From Alphaproteobacteria bacterium (GTDB lineage Bacteria; Pseudomonadota; Alphaproteobacteria; UBA6615): a stretch of DNA of 7,401 nucleotides. The DNA is taken from contig JABDJY010000080.1 in NCBI GenBank assembly GCA_013003285.1, positions 1 to 7,401 on the forward strand, given 5' to 3'. Below are positions 1-5,621 of the stretch, one piece after another (position 1 is the first letter of the stretch; each line of letters opens with the position of its first letter). A program made the position numbers and the translations under genes. A model generated the notes under the pieces. The model saw nothing but the letters and a program-made list of their open reading frames with translations, made no database searches and was not told where the DNA came from.

Positions 1-95
1 TATTGTCATTTGCCCAGTTCGAGCGCGAGGTCACCGGCGAGCGTATCCGCGACAAGGTTGCAGCGTCTAAGCGAAAGGGCATGTGGATGTGTTAA
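1..95 (+). pseudogene. 3' remnant of a serine site-specific recombinase (truncated)
   Basis: Reading from base 3, the frame gives LSFAQFEREVTGERIRDKVA followed by ASKRKGMWMC and a TAA at 93-95. The FAQFERE...ERIRDK.AASKRKGMW block is the conserved end of the catalytic (resolvase) domain and the linker helix of large serine recombinases and phage-type invertases. In intact members the KGMWMGG region leads into the recombinase and zinc-ribbon DNA-binding domains, several hundred residues long. Here the frame changes to a Cys and a stop exactly at that boundary, so the protein would keep a catalytic domain but lose its DNA-binding part. I infer a gene broken by recombination or insertion. The 5' part lies outside the window, so I cannot tell whether the catalytic serine is present. 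Confidence 0.8.
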
Positions 96-790
96 ACGCA
101 GAACGATTGGCCGCTGTCGCTCTCAGCGAAGACGAACAATTTAGGCGTCCTGACGATAGCTCCCAAATGGCTGAAAACGAGGCGTTTGTCATAAGCCAGT
201 CAACAATTCCAGAAATCAGCGATCTGTTTAACCCGCAATCAAGGTCGGTCGGCAAAAATGTGGATCCGAACCTTCATGATGTGCCATCAAATCGCAGTGT
301 TTTGGTTGAACCAATGCGCGAGGAACAAGCAGCCCTTCAAGAGACAGAATTCTTGGATTCGGCCGTCGTCGCAGCACCTAACCAGACTGAAAATCAACGC
401 TTGAAAAATCCGCTATTGATTACTGATCTCACCGCGATTGCACAGGGGAGTGGGCTTCCTTTTCGGGAAGAAATCGTTGCTAAAGAATCACCATTGTTGC
501 CAGAAACGAGTCCAGCAAAAAATCAAGTCGAGACTATGGACGAGACTGCCTGGCGAGTTCAGCTAATATCCCTTAACAGCGAATCGAAAGCTGAGGCAGC
601 CTGGGCAAAGCTGCAGCGGATAAACCCCGACTTGCTGAATAATCTGTCGGTGCAAATACAGCCAGCCGAACTGCCAAAGGGCACATTTTATCGCGTGCAA
701 GTTGGACCTTTAGTCGAACGAGAAGCCGCGGACTCATTATGTGAAGCTTTGAAGTCGAGGAATCAGGACTGTTTGATCGTTGGCCCCTGA
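83..790 (+). CDS. SPOR-domain protein, probably 5'-truncated
   Basis: The ORF encodes 235 residues from a GTG at 83. Residues 156-234 form a SPOR domain (WRVQLISLNS, then AEAAWAKLQ, YRVQVGPL, EAADSLCEAL, CLIV), the fold that binds denuded glycan strands at septa and cell-wall sites. Residues 1-150 are acidic, low-complexity and probably disordered, as in the linker of SPOR proteins. Normal family members start with a short cytoplasmic part and one transmembrane helix; neither is present. The GTG lies inside the recombinase remnant and an in-frame TAA sits at 68-70, so the ORF cannot extend left. An ATG at 167-169 is an alternative start, but neither start has a clear Shine-Dalgarno. I infer that the original 5' end with the membrane anchor was lost at the junction near 83-95. 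Without the anchor, an expressed product would stay cytoplasmic. The domain call is fairly secure; function in this form is doubtful. Confidence 0.7.
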   Translation: MDVLNAERLAAVALSEDEQFRRPDDSSQMAENEAFVISQSTIPEISDLFNPQSRSVGKNVDPNLHDVPSNRSVLVEPMREEQAALQETEFLDSAVVAAPNQTENQRLKNPLLITDLTAIAQGSGLPFREEIVAKESPLLPETSPAKNQVETMDETAWRVQLISLNSESKAEAAWAKLQRINPDLLNNLSVQIQPAELPKGTFYRVQVGPLVEREAADSLCEALKSRNQDCLIVGP

Positions 791-1102
791 TGGCGTGGGG
801 ATGGGGACAACACGATTCACGTCCAGGGCGTAGCAGCCCGCAAAGCAGACTGGGACCCGATCCGCCGAAACCATCAAGGCCAGCGGTTCTAAACACCGCA
901 TCAACAGGCCTGACACAGGACTGCACTCGACCAACGGATCAACTCAGGAAAGTCCTCGCAAACAGCGAGCCATCCACACAGGACGTGGATTTGTCGATGT
1001 CCGATTTCTGACCGATTACGTCTGGTTTCTGGGCTAAAGCTGCCGCGAATCGCGTTTAGGCTTATTATTTAGATTACACAGTTAGTGACATCTAATAAAT
1101 CT
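791..1102. other. Gene-poor stretch after the SPOR ORF, no supported gene
   Basis: I find no convincing coding region here. A 73-codon ORF overlaps the SPOR stop by one base (790-1011) but is rich in Pro, Ser and Arg and has no recognisable motif. Another + frame stays open to a TAA at 1035-1037 with a similar low-complexity look. The composition up to about 1040 is GC-rich and changes sharply to AT-rich after 1055, so this may be a decayed mobile-element end or the former 3' flank of the SPOR gene. I cannot assign it to a family. Confidence 0.4.
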
Positions 1103-1222
1103 ATGCTGTTGAAAAGAAAAAATAGTCTGCAAGTGTTTGGTGTCTTATGCCTGTCGGTCATCCTGTTAGTAGGAGAAGCGCCGCTGGCCAGCGCCGAACA
1201 GATAAATTTCAAAAGAACTTGA
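1103..1222 (+). pseudogene. Orphan Sec signal peptide ORF (39 aa), likely remnant of a secreted protein
   Basis: ATG at 1103 opens 39 codons ending in TGA at 1220-1222. The product begins MLLKRKNSLQ, continues with the hydrophobic run VFGVLCLSVILLV, then GEAPLASA, EQ and INFKRT. This has the three parts of a type I signal peptide: a basic n-region (K4, R5, K6), a hydrophobic core of about 13 residues and an Ala-Ser-Ala motif that fits signal peptidase I cleavage before EQ. Only eight residues follow the cleavage site. Either the gene is the truncated 5' end of an exported protein, or it makes a tiny secreted peptide. No strong Shine-Dalgarno is visible upstream, and the downstream frame is closed by multiple stops, so a remnant is more likely. 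Confidence 0.5.
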
Positions 1223-1311
1223 AATATTGAAATCAGCGAAATCATATTTAGGTATTTCCGAGAGTTTTATGCTTTCAATTACAACTAAAATGAGAATATA
1301 CGGGCAAATTT

Positions 1312-1507
1312 GCGTCGCCTAAAGGTGTAGGCCAGAATCTCGGTTTAACTTAGACGTGGACATCAAAACACGCTAACGCAGCGTTAACCAATTAGAGACC
1401 AGATTCACGAAAAACGAATATCGCAACATCGTTGCTGACCTTCTCTAATAGGTCGATAAATAATTATTTGTCGTTGTAAACAGCCCGTGTGTGAGGGGCT
1501 GTTTTTT
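1312..1507 (+). ncRNA. Candidate structured small RNA ending in an intrinsic terminator
   Basis: The segment has no ORF but several complementary pairs in order. CGTC 1313-1316 pairs with GACG 1353-1356, enclosing GCCTA 1317-1321 with TAGGC 1328-1332. TAACG 1374-1378 pairs with CGTTA 1382-1386. ATTAGAGA 1391-1398 pairs with TCTCTAAT 1442-1449 and encloses GCAAC 1423-1427 with GTTGC 1431-1435. The last element is the terminator hairpin at 1478-1504. A run of nested helices closed by an intrinsic terminator, with no coding potential, is what an independently transcribed sRNA looks like. The 5' end is a guess from the first helix; no good promoter is evident. Alternatively this is an untranslated leader or trailer whose helices are coincidental. 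I recognise no known sRNA family. Confidence 0.33.
1478..1507 (+). terminator. Rho-independent terminator
   Basis: A perfect 9-bp stem, AAACAGCCC (1478-1486) with GGGCTGTTT (1496-1504), has a 9-base loop, and the T run continues to 1507, giving six Ts in a row from 1502. The stem-plus-T-tract layout works on the + strand. It would end transcription from the candidate sRNA or from the 1103-1222 ORF and insulates the downstream FlaG-like operon. Confidence 0.75.
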
Positions 1508-1618
1508 GATCCCGATATTGCCGTTTCTGTACTCAAGCTCAGGAGCTAGAAATGTCCGGTGTTGGGGGCAAAGCAGTCGTGATCTGACATGGGCGATGAC
1601 GGCGGCTTTTAGCCAAAA

Positions 1619-1644
1619 CCTGCCCTTCAGAAAAATCTAATATA
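1619..1644 (+). repeat. 26-bp dispersed repeat, copy 1
   Basis: CCTGCCCTTCAG followed by AAAAATCTAATATA matches 7274-7299 at 24 of 26 positions, the differences being C/G at position 7 and T/G at position 18. Similarity stops on both sides. This copy lies about 260 bases upstream of the FlaG-like gene and reads in the same direction. It could be a regulator-binding or promoter-proximal site or a short piece of a shared mobile element; the sequence alone does not decide. Confidence 0.55.
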
Positions 1645-1734
1645 AAGACTAGCTAAGCATCTATCCCCCTCGCATATCTGCGCACGGAAACTCTAAACTA
1701 TATGGACATTAGTGCTGACTTCAGTAATTTTCTG

Positions 1735-1830
1735 CAATAAAATTATTTATTATAATATAATATTTGTTTCAAATTGTATTTGATAATTTTTATAATTAAT
1801 GAATTTTAGTAATGCTACTTTATATTTAGG
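1735..1830. promoter_or_regulatory. Very AT-rich block upstream of the FlaG-like operon
   Basis: Roughly nine bases in ten are A or T across this block, against a surrounding composition near 50%. It contains several -10-like hexamers (TATAAT around 1753 and around 1790), but I cannot pair them with a good -35 at 16-18 bp. Position and composition fit a promoter region with UP-element-like tracts, or a binding region for an AT-recognising nucleoid protein or an Ros/MucR-type silencer. That role is inference. Confidence 0.4.
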
Positions 1831-1895
1831 GTAACAGAAAAAACCAATCATGGCTGGCCGTTCTTTGCTTGATATCCGCAACGGTCTCTGTTCCT

Positions 1896-1901
1896 AGGAG
1901 G
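1896..1901 (+). promoter_or_regulatory. Shine-Dalgarno of the FlaG-like gene
   Basis: AGGAGG lies five bases before the ATG at 1907 and fixes that start. A 15-codon ORF from ATG 1850 (MAGRSLLDIRNGLCS) has its TAG at 1895-1897, touching this site. If that ORF is translated it would couple to the main gene, but it has no strong ribosome binding site of its own. Confidence 0.75.
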
Positions 1902-1906
1902 GTGGC

Positions 1907-2239
1907 ATGACCAGTCTCGAAGCGTTTGGAAACTTTCACAAGATCGGCGCCGTTCGGACGAACGAAACTCCCGTAATACGTTCGCAGGAGCCCAAGAGCG
2001 ACCAGGCAATCGAAAAGGGTAAGAAAGAAGAGAATCAGCCCCAAGAACAGCGTATCGAATTGCCCACGAAAGCCATTCATGCACGCCTCAACTACGACCA
2101 GGACGCGGACGAGGTGATCGTCGAAATCCTCAATCCCCAGACCGGTGATGTTCTGCAAAGATTCCCAGCCGAAGAGCTTCCCGACGATATTCGCACCTCG
2201 ATTAGCGAAGCTGGCTCACTGGTTAAAACTTCCGCTTAA
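1907..2239 (+). CDS. FlaG-like flagellar protein
   Basis: The product has 110 residues. Positions 1-52 are polar and charged (many K, E, Q) and probably disordered. Positions 55-95 resemble the FlaG core: IHARLNYDQDADEVIVEIL, then the hallmark TGDVLQRFPAEEL, equivalent to the 'TGEVIRQIPSEE' turn of the family. FlaG proteins are encoded near flagellin genes and affect filament length or assembly in several bacteria; a molecular activity is not firmly known. Length is normal for the family (about 100-140). The start is set by AGGAGG five bases upstream. The next gene follows after 31 bases, so the two are probably co-transcribed from the AT-rich region at 1735-1830. No flagellin or other flagellar gene lies in the window, which leaves this gene without its usual neighbours. 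Family call is good; its role here is inferred. Confidence 0.72.
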   Translation: MTSLEAFGNFHKIGAVRTNETPVIRSQEPKSDQAIEKGKKEENQPQEQRIELPTKAIHARLNYDQDADEVIVEILNPQTGDVLQRFPAEELPDDIRTSISEAGSLVKTSA

Positions 2240-2270
2240 TTACACAGATTTTTTCTAGGAAAGCTGCAGG

Positions 2271-2630
2271 ATGGTCGCAGAATACCGGCGGTTATTATTT
2301 TCATCCAGTGAGTTGGAAAGCGCCATAGTGGCATTTAACCGGGAGAAATCTCGGAAGTTGCCAGTCGGCGATATCGCGGTGATAGAAATTGTGGATGAGC
2401 CAAACTTAAGGGCGCGGATACGCATCGGGAACGCTTACGACAGTTCGCAAGATCAAGAGGTTGATCTTGAAGCTGAATATCTTGTCGCAGCGATGTTGTA
2501 TCATTGCAGACAGCAGCAGATTCCTGTGCCTAAATCGCCAAAGAAGATTGTGAAGCGATCAGACCAAGGGGTCGAAATGAGCTTTTCGATCAACGCTGAT
2601 TCAGATTTGGCCCAAGAACAAACTCAGTAA
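2271..2630 (+). CDS. Uncharacterised small protein with internal duplication (paralogue of 5242-5610)
   Basis: This 119-residue protein has no signal peptide or membrane segment and I do not recognise a named family. Residues 9-52 and 64-107 align with one another as a repeat: an amphipathic helix (ELESAIVAFNREKS / AEYLVAAMLYHCRQQ), a Leu/Ile-Pro-Val turn (KLPV / QIPVP), then two strands (IAVIEI...LRARIRI / KKIVKR...VEMSFSI). The tail after 108 is polar. The same architecture and several identical positions occur in the protein encoded at 5242-5610, so the family exists twice in this window. ATG 2271 is preceded by AGGAAAG (2257-2263). The 31-base gap behind the FlaG-like gene suggests an operon and a possible link to motility or surface functions, but that rests on position only. 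It is a real gene by codon structure and homology to the second copy. Confidence 0.7.
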   Translation: MVAEYRRLLFSSSELESAIVAFNREKSRKLPVGDIAVIEIVDEPNLRARIRIGNAYDSSQDQEVDLEAEYLVAAMLYHCRQQQIPVPKSPKKIVKRSDQGVEMSFSINADSDLAQEQTQ

Positions 2631-2708
2631 ATCAAACCTTCGGATGAGGTTGTCGCGGCCCGTGAGGATTTCACACCGACATCGCTCAAACAGTAAGAGG
2701 CAATAACG

Positions 2709-2714
2709 TATAAT
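2709..2714 (+). promoter_or_regulatory. -10-like TATAAT before the MarR gene
   Basis: A perfect TATAAT lies 27 bases before the ATG at 2742. No good -35 is found at 16-18 bp upstream. If it is used, the transcript would begin near 2720 with a leader of about 20 bases. That leader would hold a small hairpin, CGCT 2727-2730 with AGCG 2736-2739, right against the start codon and would lack a Shine-Dalgarno. Translation would then be weak or controlled by the hairpin. Confidence 0.4.
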
Positions 2715-2741
2715 TAAGAAGCATTGCGCTAAAACAGCGTC

Positions 2742-3212
2742 ATGCCTGATGCTTCCAGAGATCTCGTCGCCAATACCAATGGCGAAATTACACGCCTCGT
2801 CGAACGGCTCCACCGCCGTTACCTCGATTTGATCCGCTATGAGTTGAGCAAACTCGGTATCGACGAAATTAACTCGATGCAAGCTTTGCTGTTGATGAAC
2901 GTCCAGGATAGAGATGTCACGATCCGCGACCTGGTCGATCGCGGCTATCATGTTGGCTCGAATGTGACCTATAACGTCCGTCAGTTGGTTGATTGCGGCT
3001 ATATTATCCAAAACCGTTCAGAGCACGACCGCCGCTCGGTGCGAATTCATGCCACCGAGAAGGGTCAAGAGTTATGTAAGAGCTTACTCGAGTTGGAAAT
3101 GCATCATGCCAGTTCCATTATTGGCGAGCCCAATGATATTGAATCAGCCCGTAAGTATCTGCGCGAACTCGAGCGCATTTGGTCCGACAGCATCCAATTC
3201 GGTCGGGGATAA
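2742..3212 (+). CDS. MarR-family regulator, LdtR-like
   Basis: The product is 156 residues, normal for MarR proteins. Residues 14-40 (ITRLVERLHRRYLDLIRYELSKLGI) form the dimerisation helix, followed by DEINSMQALLLMNV. Residues 59-88 make the helix-turn-helix (VTIRDLVDRGYHVGSNVTYNVRQLVDCGY), and 90-112 form the wing with the typical SEHDRRSVRI motif. The RGY.xGSNVTYN recognition helix and the early helix match the alphaproteobacterial LdtR group, which in rhizobia and Liberibacter controls an L,D-transpeptidase gene and affects cell wall, stress tolerance and motility. Targets here are unknown; the FlaG-like operon just upstream and the regulator's own promoter are reasonable candidates by position. 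No clear Shine-Dalgarno precedes the ATG. The IS1182 element begins 119 bases after its stop and does not damage the gene. Confidence 0.85.
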   Translation: MPDASRDLVANTNGEITRLVERLHRRYLDLIRYELSKLGIDEINSMQALLLMNVQDRDVTIRDLVDRGYHVGSNVTYNVRQLVDCGYIIQNRSEHDRRSVRIHATEKGQELCKSLLELEMHHASSIIGEPNDIESARKYLRELERIWSDSIQFGRG

Positions 3213-3331
3213 GTAAACTCTAGAAAACTGTTTGTTCTCTAACTCAGCCTCTATCGTGCGTGCAGATAAGTCTTCTTTTAAGAGGCAAGCCAAGACCCCA
3301 AGCGGTAGTGTTTACGATGTCCTGTGTGGGT

Positions 3332-3360
3332 CCAGGCTGTGTGGAAACGCGTTCGCTGTT
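3332..3360 (+). repeat. IS1182 left terminal inverted repeat
   Basis: The 29 bases start CCAGGCTGTGTGGAAACG and end TTCGCTGTT, and they are the exact reverse complement of 4982-5010. The submotif CTGTGTGG also occurs just outside, at 3322-3329, 15 bases from the copy at 3337-3344. That may be chance or an extra transposase contact. Confidence 0.92.
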
Positions 3361-3393
3361 ATGATTCTCCCGATCCAATTGGGGGAGTATCTG

Positions 3394-4836
3394 ATGAAGC
3401 GATTTGTCGAGGGTGTGGACCGCAACCAGGCGACATTGTTTCCCGAGCGGTTGGACGATTGGGTCGGCGAGGACAATGCGGTCCGGGTGGTCGATGTCTA
3501 TGTCGAGGGGCTCGATCTGGGCGGCCTGGGCTTTGACCGGGTAGAGCCTTCGGCGACGGGTCGGCCGGCCTATCATCCGAGCGTGTTGCTGAAGCTTTAT
3601 ATCTACGGTTATCTCAACCGGGTGCAGTCGAGCCGGCGGCTGGAGCGCGAAGCGGGGCGTAATGTCGAGGTGATGTGGCTGTGTGGGCGGCTGGCACCGG
3701 ACCACAAGACGATCGCCGACTTCCGCAAGGACAATGGCCCCGCTATCGGTAAGGTCTGTTCGCAGTTCGTCGCTCTGTGCCGCCGCTTTGATCTGTTGGC
3801 CGATGCCGGCGTGGCGGTCGATGGTAGTAAGTTCAAGGCGGTGAATGCGCGTGACCGAAACTTCACGGCGGCGAAGATGGCGCGACGCATGGCGCAGATC
3901 GAGGAAAGTGTGGCGCGCTACCTGCATCAACTCGACAGTGCCGACCGTCAGGAACCATCGCTGGCGCGCACCACCAAGACCGAGCGTCTGCACGACAAGA
4001 TTGCCAAGTTGCGCGAGGAGATGGCGCGCCTGGGAAAGCTTGAGGCCGCGCGGTTGGCGGCCCCGGACCAACAGATCTCGCTGAGCGACCCCGATGCCCG
4101 TTCCATGGCCACCAGCGGGCGCGGGTCCGGCATGGTGGGCTATAACGTGCAGAGCGCGGTGGATACCAAGCACCATCTGATCGTCGCCCACGAGGTGACC
4201 AATGTGGGCAGCGACCGCGCGCAACTCTCAAATATAGCCACGCGGGCGAAGGCTGCTTTAGGTGCAGACGCGCTGGATGTGGTGGCCGACCGGGGCTACT
4301 TCTCCGGCGAGCAGATAGTGGCTTGCGAAGAAGCCGGCATCACGGTCACCCTGCCCAAGCCGCAGACCTCGGCCAACCGGGCCAAGGGCCGCTTCGTCAA
4401 GGGCGACTTTGTCTATGTGAGCGCGGACGATGTCTATGTGTGCCCGGCCGGCGAGTGTTTGAGCTACCGCTACACCACCGAAGAAAAGGGCCTGACCCTG
4501 CACCGCTATTGGACCAGTGTGTGCCAGAGCTGCGCCCTCAAGGATCGCTGCACCAGCGGCAAGGAGCGGCGCATCACGCGCTGGCAGCACGAGCACGTTC
4601 TCGAGGCGGTCGAGCAACGTCTCGACAAGAACCCCGACGCCATGCGCGTGCGCCGCGAGACCGTCGAGCATCCCTTTGGGACGATCAAGTCATGGATGGG
4701 ATCGACCCACTTTCAAACGAAGACGCTCAAACGAGTCGCCACCGAGATGGCCTTGCATGTGCTGGCCTATAATCTCAAGCGGGTCATCAACATCATTGGC
4801 ATCGGCGCGCTGATCGCAGCACTACAGGCCGCATAG
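3394..4836 (+). CDS. IS1182-family DDE transposase
   Basis: The product has 480 residues and catalyses cut-and-paste or copy-out movement of the flanking IS. Residues 10-110 form the N-terminal domain of this family (NQATLFPERLDDWV, RPAYHPSVLLKLYIYGYLNR, APDHKTIADFRK). The catalytic core shows D143 (AVDGSKFKAVNARDRN), D299 (VVADRGYFSG) and E425 in the RRETVEHPFGTIKSWMG block. Residues 160-220 are strongly charged and likely a coiled coil. C350, C355, C377, C380 and C386 form the CPAGEC...CQSCALKDRC cysteine cluster typical of the group. The frame is open back to 3232, but ATG 3394 is the best start: GGGGGAG (3381-3387) lies six bases before it and the start falls inside the IS. No frameshift or stop interrupts it, so it should be functional. 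Confidence 0.92.
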   Translation: MKRFVEGVDRNQATLFPERLDDWVGEDNAVRVVDVYVEGLDLGGLGFDRVEPSATGRPAYHPSVLLKLYIYGYLNRVQSSRRLEREAGRNVEVMWLCGRLAPDHKTIADFRKDNGPAIGKVCSQFVALCRRFDLLADAGVAVDGSKFKAVNARDRNFTAAKMARRMAQIEESVARYLHQLDSADRQEPSLARTTKTERLHDKIAKLREEMARLGKLEAARLAAPDQQISLSDPDARSMATSGRGSGMVGYNVQSAVDTKHHLIVAHEVTNVGSDRAQLSNIATRAKAALGADALDVVADRGYFSGEQIVACEEAGITVTLPKPQTSANRAKGRFVKGDFVYVSADDVYVCPAGECLSYRYTTEEKGLTLHRYWTSVCQSCALKDRCTSGKERRITRWQHEHVLEAVEQRLDKNPDAMRVRRETVEHPFGTIKSWMGSTHFQTKTLKRVATEMALHVLAYNLKRVINIIGIGALIAALQAA

Positions 4837-4981
4837 GCGTTCGCCGGCTTCTATTTGTACCCGTATCCGGCCATAACACGCTGACAATCGCAATATCCGG
4901 CCGATACACCCCCACCAGGCGCAAAACCGGAAAATCCGTCCCGACAGATCAGCCGAACTCAAAGACGCGCCACCAAACCAA

Positions 4982-5010
4982 AACAGCGAACGCGTTTCCA
5001 CACAGCCTGG
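4982..5010 (-). repeat. IS1182 right terminal inverted repeat
   Basis: This is the perfect 29-base reverse complement of the left repeat, running AACAGCGAACGCG through CACAGCCTGG. Between the transposase stop and this repeat, TATCCGGCC occurs twice in direct orientation (4864-4872 and 4894-4902), which could be subterminal sites of the element. Confidence 0.92.
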
Positions 5011-5017
5011 GTCATTA

Positions 5018-5105
5018 CCGGTCGTGAAATTGGTCGGCGGCTGAATTGGGGTGTAATGCGGTCGGAATTGGCAGCCCTCACCGACGGCCGAAATATAGCC
5101 AAAAA
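5018..5105 (+). repeat. Diverged ~88-bp direct repeat, copy A (probable mobile-element end)
   Basis: It aligns without gaps to 5919-6006, with conserved blocks CCGGTCGTGAAAT, TTGGGGTGTAA, CGGTCG, ATTG, GACG.CCG and AAATA. I estimate about two thirds identity by eye. It begins seven bases after the right end of the IS1182 element, so the IS probably landed in or beside it. No gene is associated. The look, repeated GTTTAC/GGTGTAA-type motifs without coding sequence, recalls ends of IS21-like elements, but I cannot confirm a family. Confidence 0.6.
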
Positions 5106-5241
5106 TTGATATTCTGAATACATGTAAACACCAATCGTTTGACAGTCTGGTGTCTATCATTCGGCGAGAAATATTTAAGATTTGGAAAATTAGGAACCAA
5201 CATGTGGAGGTTTTTAAACTCGGTTACACCAAAGTAATTCA

Positions 5242-5610
5242 TCAATATCCAATTAGTTCATGTATTTTGCGAATGTTCTCCACCGATATGTCTTTAGCAA
5301 CAACAAAACATAATCCACCATCAAATATTTTGACGACTTTTTGAGAATTAAACGGCAATGGGATTGATGTATATTTACAATATTCTATAATTATATCTAA
5401 CAATGCTTCACCAAATAGATCAACGGTTTTGAAATTTCCATATTGGTCATTGATATATTTAATCTTAATCATTTCTCCTGGAAAAAATTCTATAATTATA
5501 CTTTCTTTATTTATTTGCGGAACTCGAGAATTAGTCGCATATACATGAGACATTATAATCTCGCGGACCCTTTTTTTATTAAAAACTATGTATCGAATTT
5601 CTGGGATCAC
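5242..5610 (-). CDS. Uncharacterised AT-rich small protein, paralogue of 2271-2630
   Basis: The product has 122 residues from a GTG (bases 5608-5610, minus strand), with GGAG (5618-5621) seven bases upstream. It has no signal peptide or membrane helix. Residues 9-53 and 64-107 repeat one pattern: helix (RVREIIMSHVYATN / ALLDIIIEYCKYT), Val/Ile-Pro turn (RVPQ / IPLP), then two strands (ESIIIEF..MIKIKYI / KVVKIF..LCFVVAKDI). Against the 2271-2630 protein, the C-terminal halves align best: YHCRQQQIPVPKSPKKIVKR with EYCKYTSIPLPFNSQKVVKI. Overall length and the spacing of the two halves are the same. Base composition is far more AT-rich than the other copy and the neighbouring genes, suggesting separate acquisition rather than recent duplication. 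A basic tail (ENIRKIHELIGY) replaces the acidic, Gln-rich tail of the other copy. Function is unknown. It lies alone between two element-end repeats. Confidence 0.62.
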   Translation of the reverse strand: MIPEIRYIVFNKKRVREIIMSHVYATNSRVPQINKESIIIEFFPGEMIKIKYINDQYGNFKTVDLFGEALLDIIIEYCKYTSIPLPFNSQKVVKIFDGGLCFVVAKDISVENIRKIHELIGY

Positions 5611-5617
5611 ATCATTA

Positions 5618-5621
5618 CTCC
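5618..5621 (-). promoter_or_regulatory. Shine-Dalgarno supporting the GTG start of the AT-rich gene
   Basis: GGAG on the minus strand, within CGGAG, lies seven bases before the GTG and decides that start. The nearby ATGATG is out of frame and runs into TGA. Confidence 0.5.

Larger units (their letters stand above)
3332..5010 (+). mobile_element. IS1182-family insertion sequence, apparently complete
   Basis: The element is about 1.68 kb and bounded by perfect 29-bp inverted repeats at 3332-3360 and 4982-5010. It carries one full-length transposase gene on the + strand, 33 bases inside the left repeat. About 145 bases without a gene lie between the transposase stop and the right repeat. Size, gene content and transposase type are those of IS1182. 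Intact ends and an intact reading frame suggest recent arrival and possible activity. Both outer edges read GGGTC (3328-3332 and 5009-5013), overlapping the repeat ends. This may be a short target duplication, but the exact boundary is ambiguous by one or two bases. Confidence 0.88.

Noticed and set aside
790..1011. 73-codon ORF overlapping the SPOR stop codon
   Set aside because: Its composition is low-complexity (Pro, Ser, Arg), it has no ribosome binding site and no recognisable domain. The ATG overlap with the stop is not enough to support a gene.
1826..2158. Minus-strand ORF opposite the FlaG-like gene
   Set aside because: The + strand gene has a perfect Shine-Dalgarno and the FlaG motif. 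The hydrophobic antisense product is a by-product of charged codons on the other strand.
2635..2651. AACCT/AGGTT hairpin after the 2271-2630 gene as a terminator
   Set aside because: The stem has only five pairs and no T run follows; transcription may continue toward the MarR gene.
3244..4224. Long minus-strand ORF (326 codons) inside the transposase
   Set aside because: It lies wholly opposite the IS1182 transposase, is dominated by His, Arg, Gln and Leu as expected from the antisense of a GC-rich gene, and has no recognisable motif.
4822..5160. Minus-strand ORF (112 codons) spanning the right IS end
   Set aside because: It crosses the inverted repeat and repeat copy A, so it is a chance open frame in transposon-end DNA. 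Its similarity to the 5777-6016 frame only reflects the DNA repeat.
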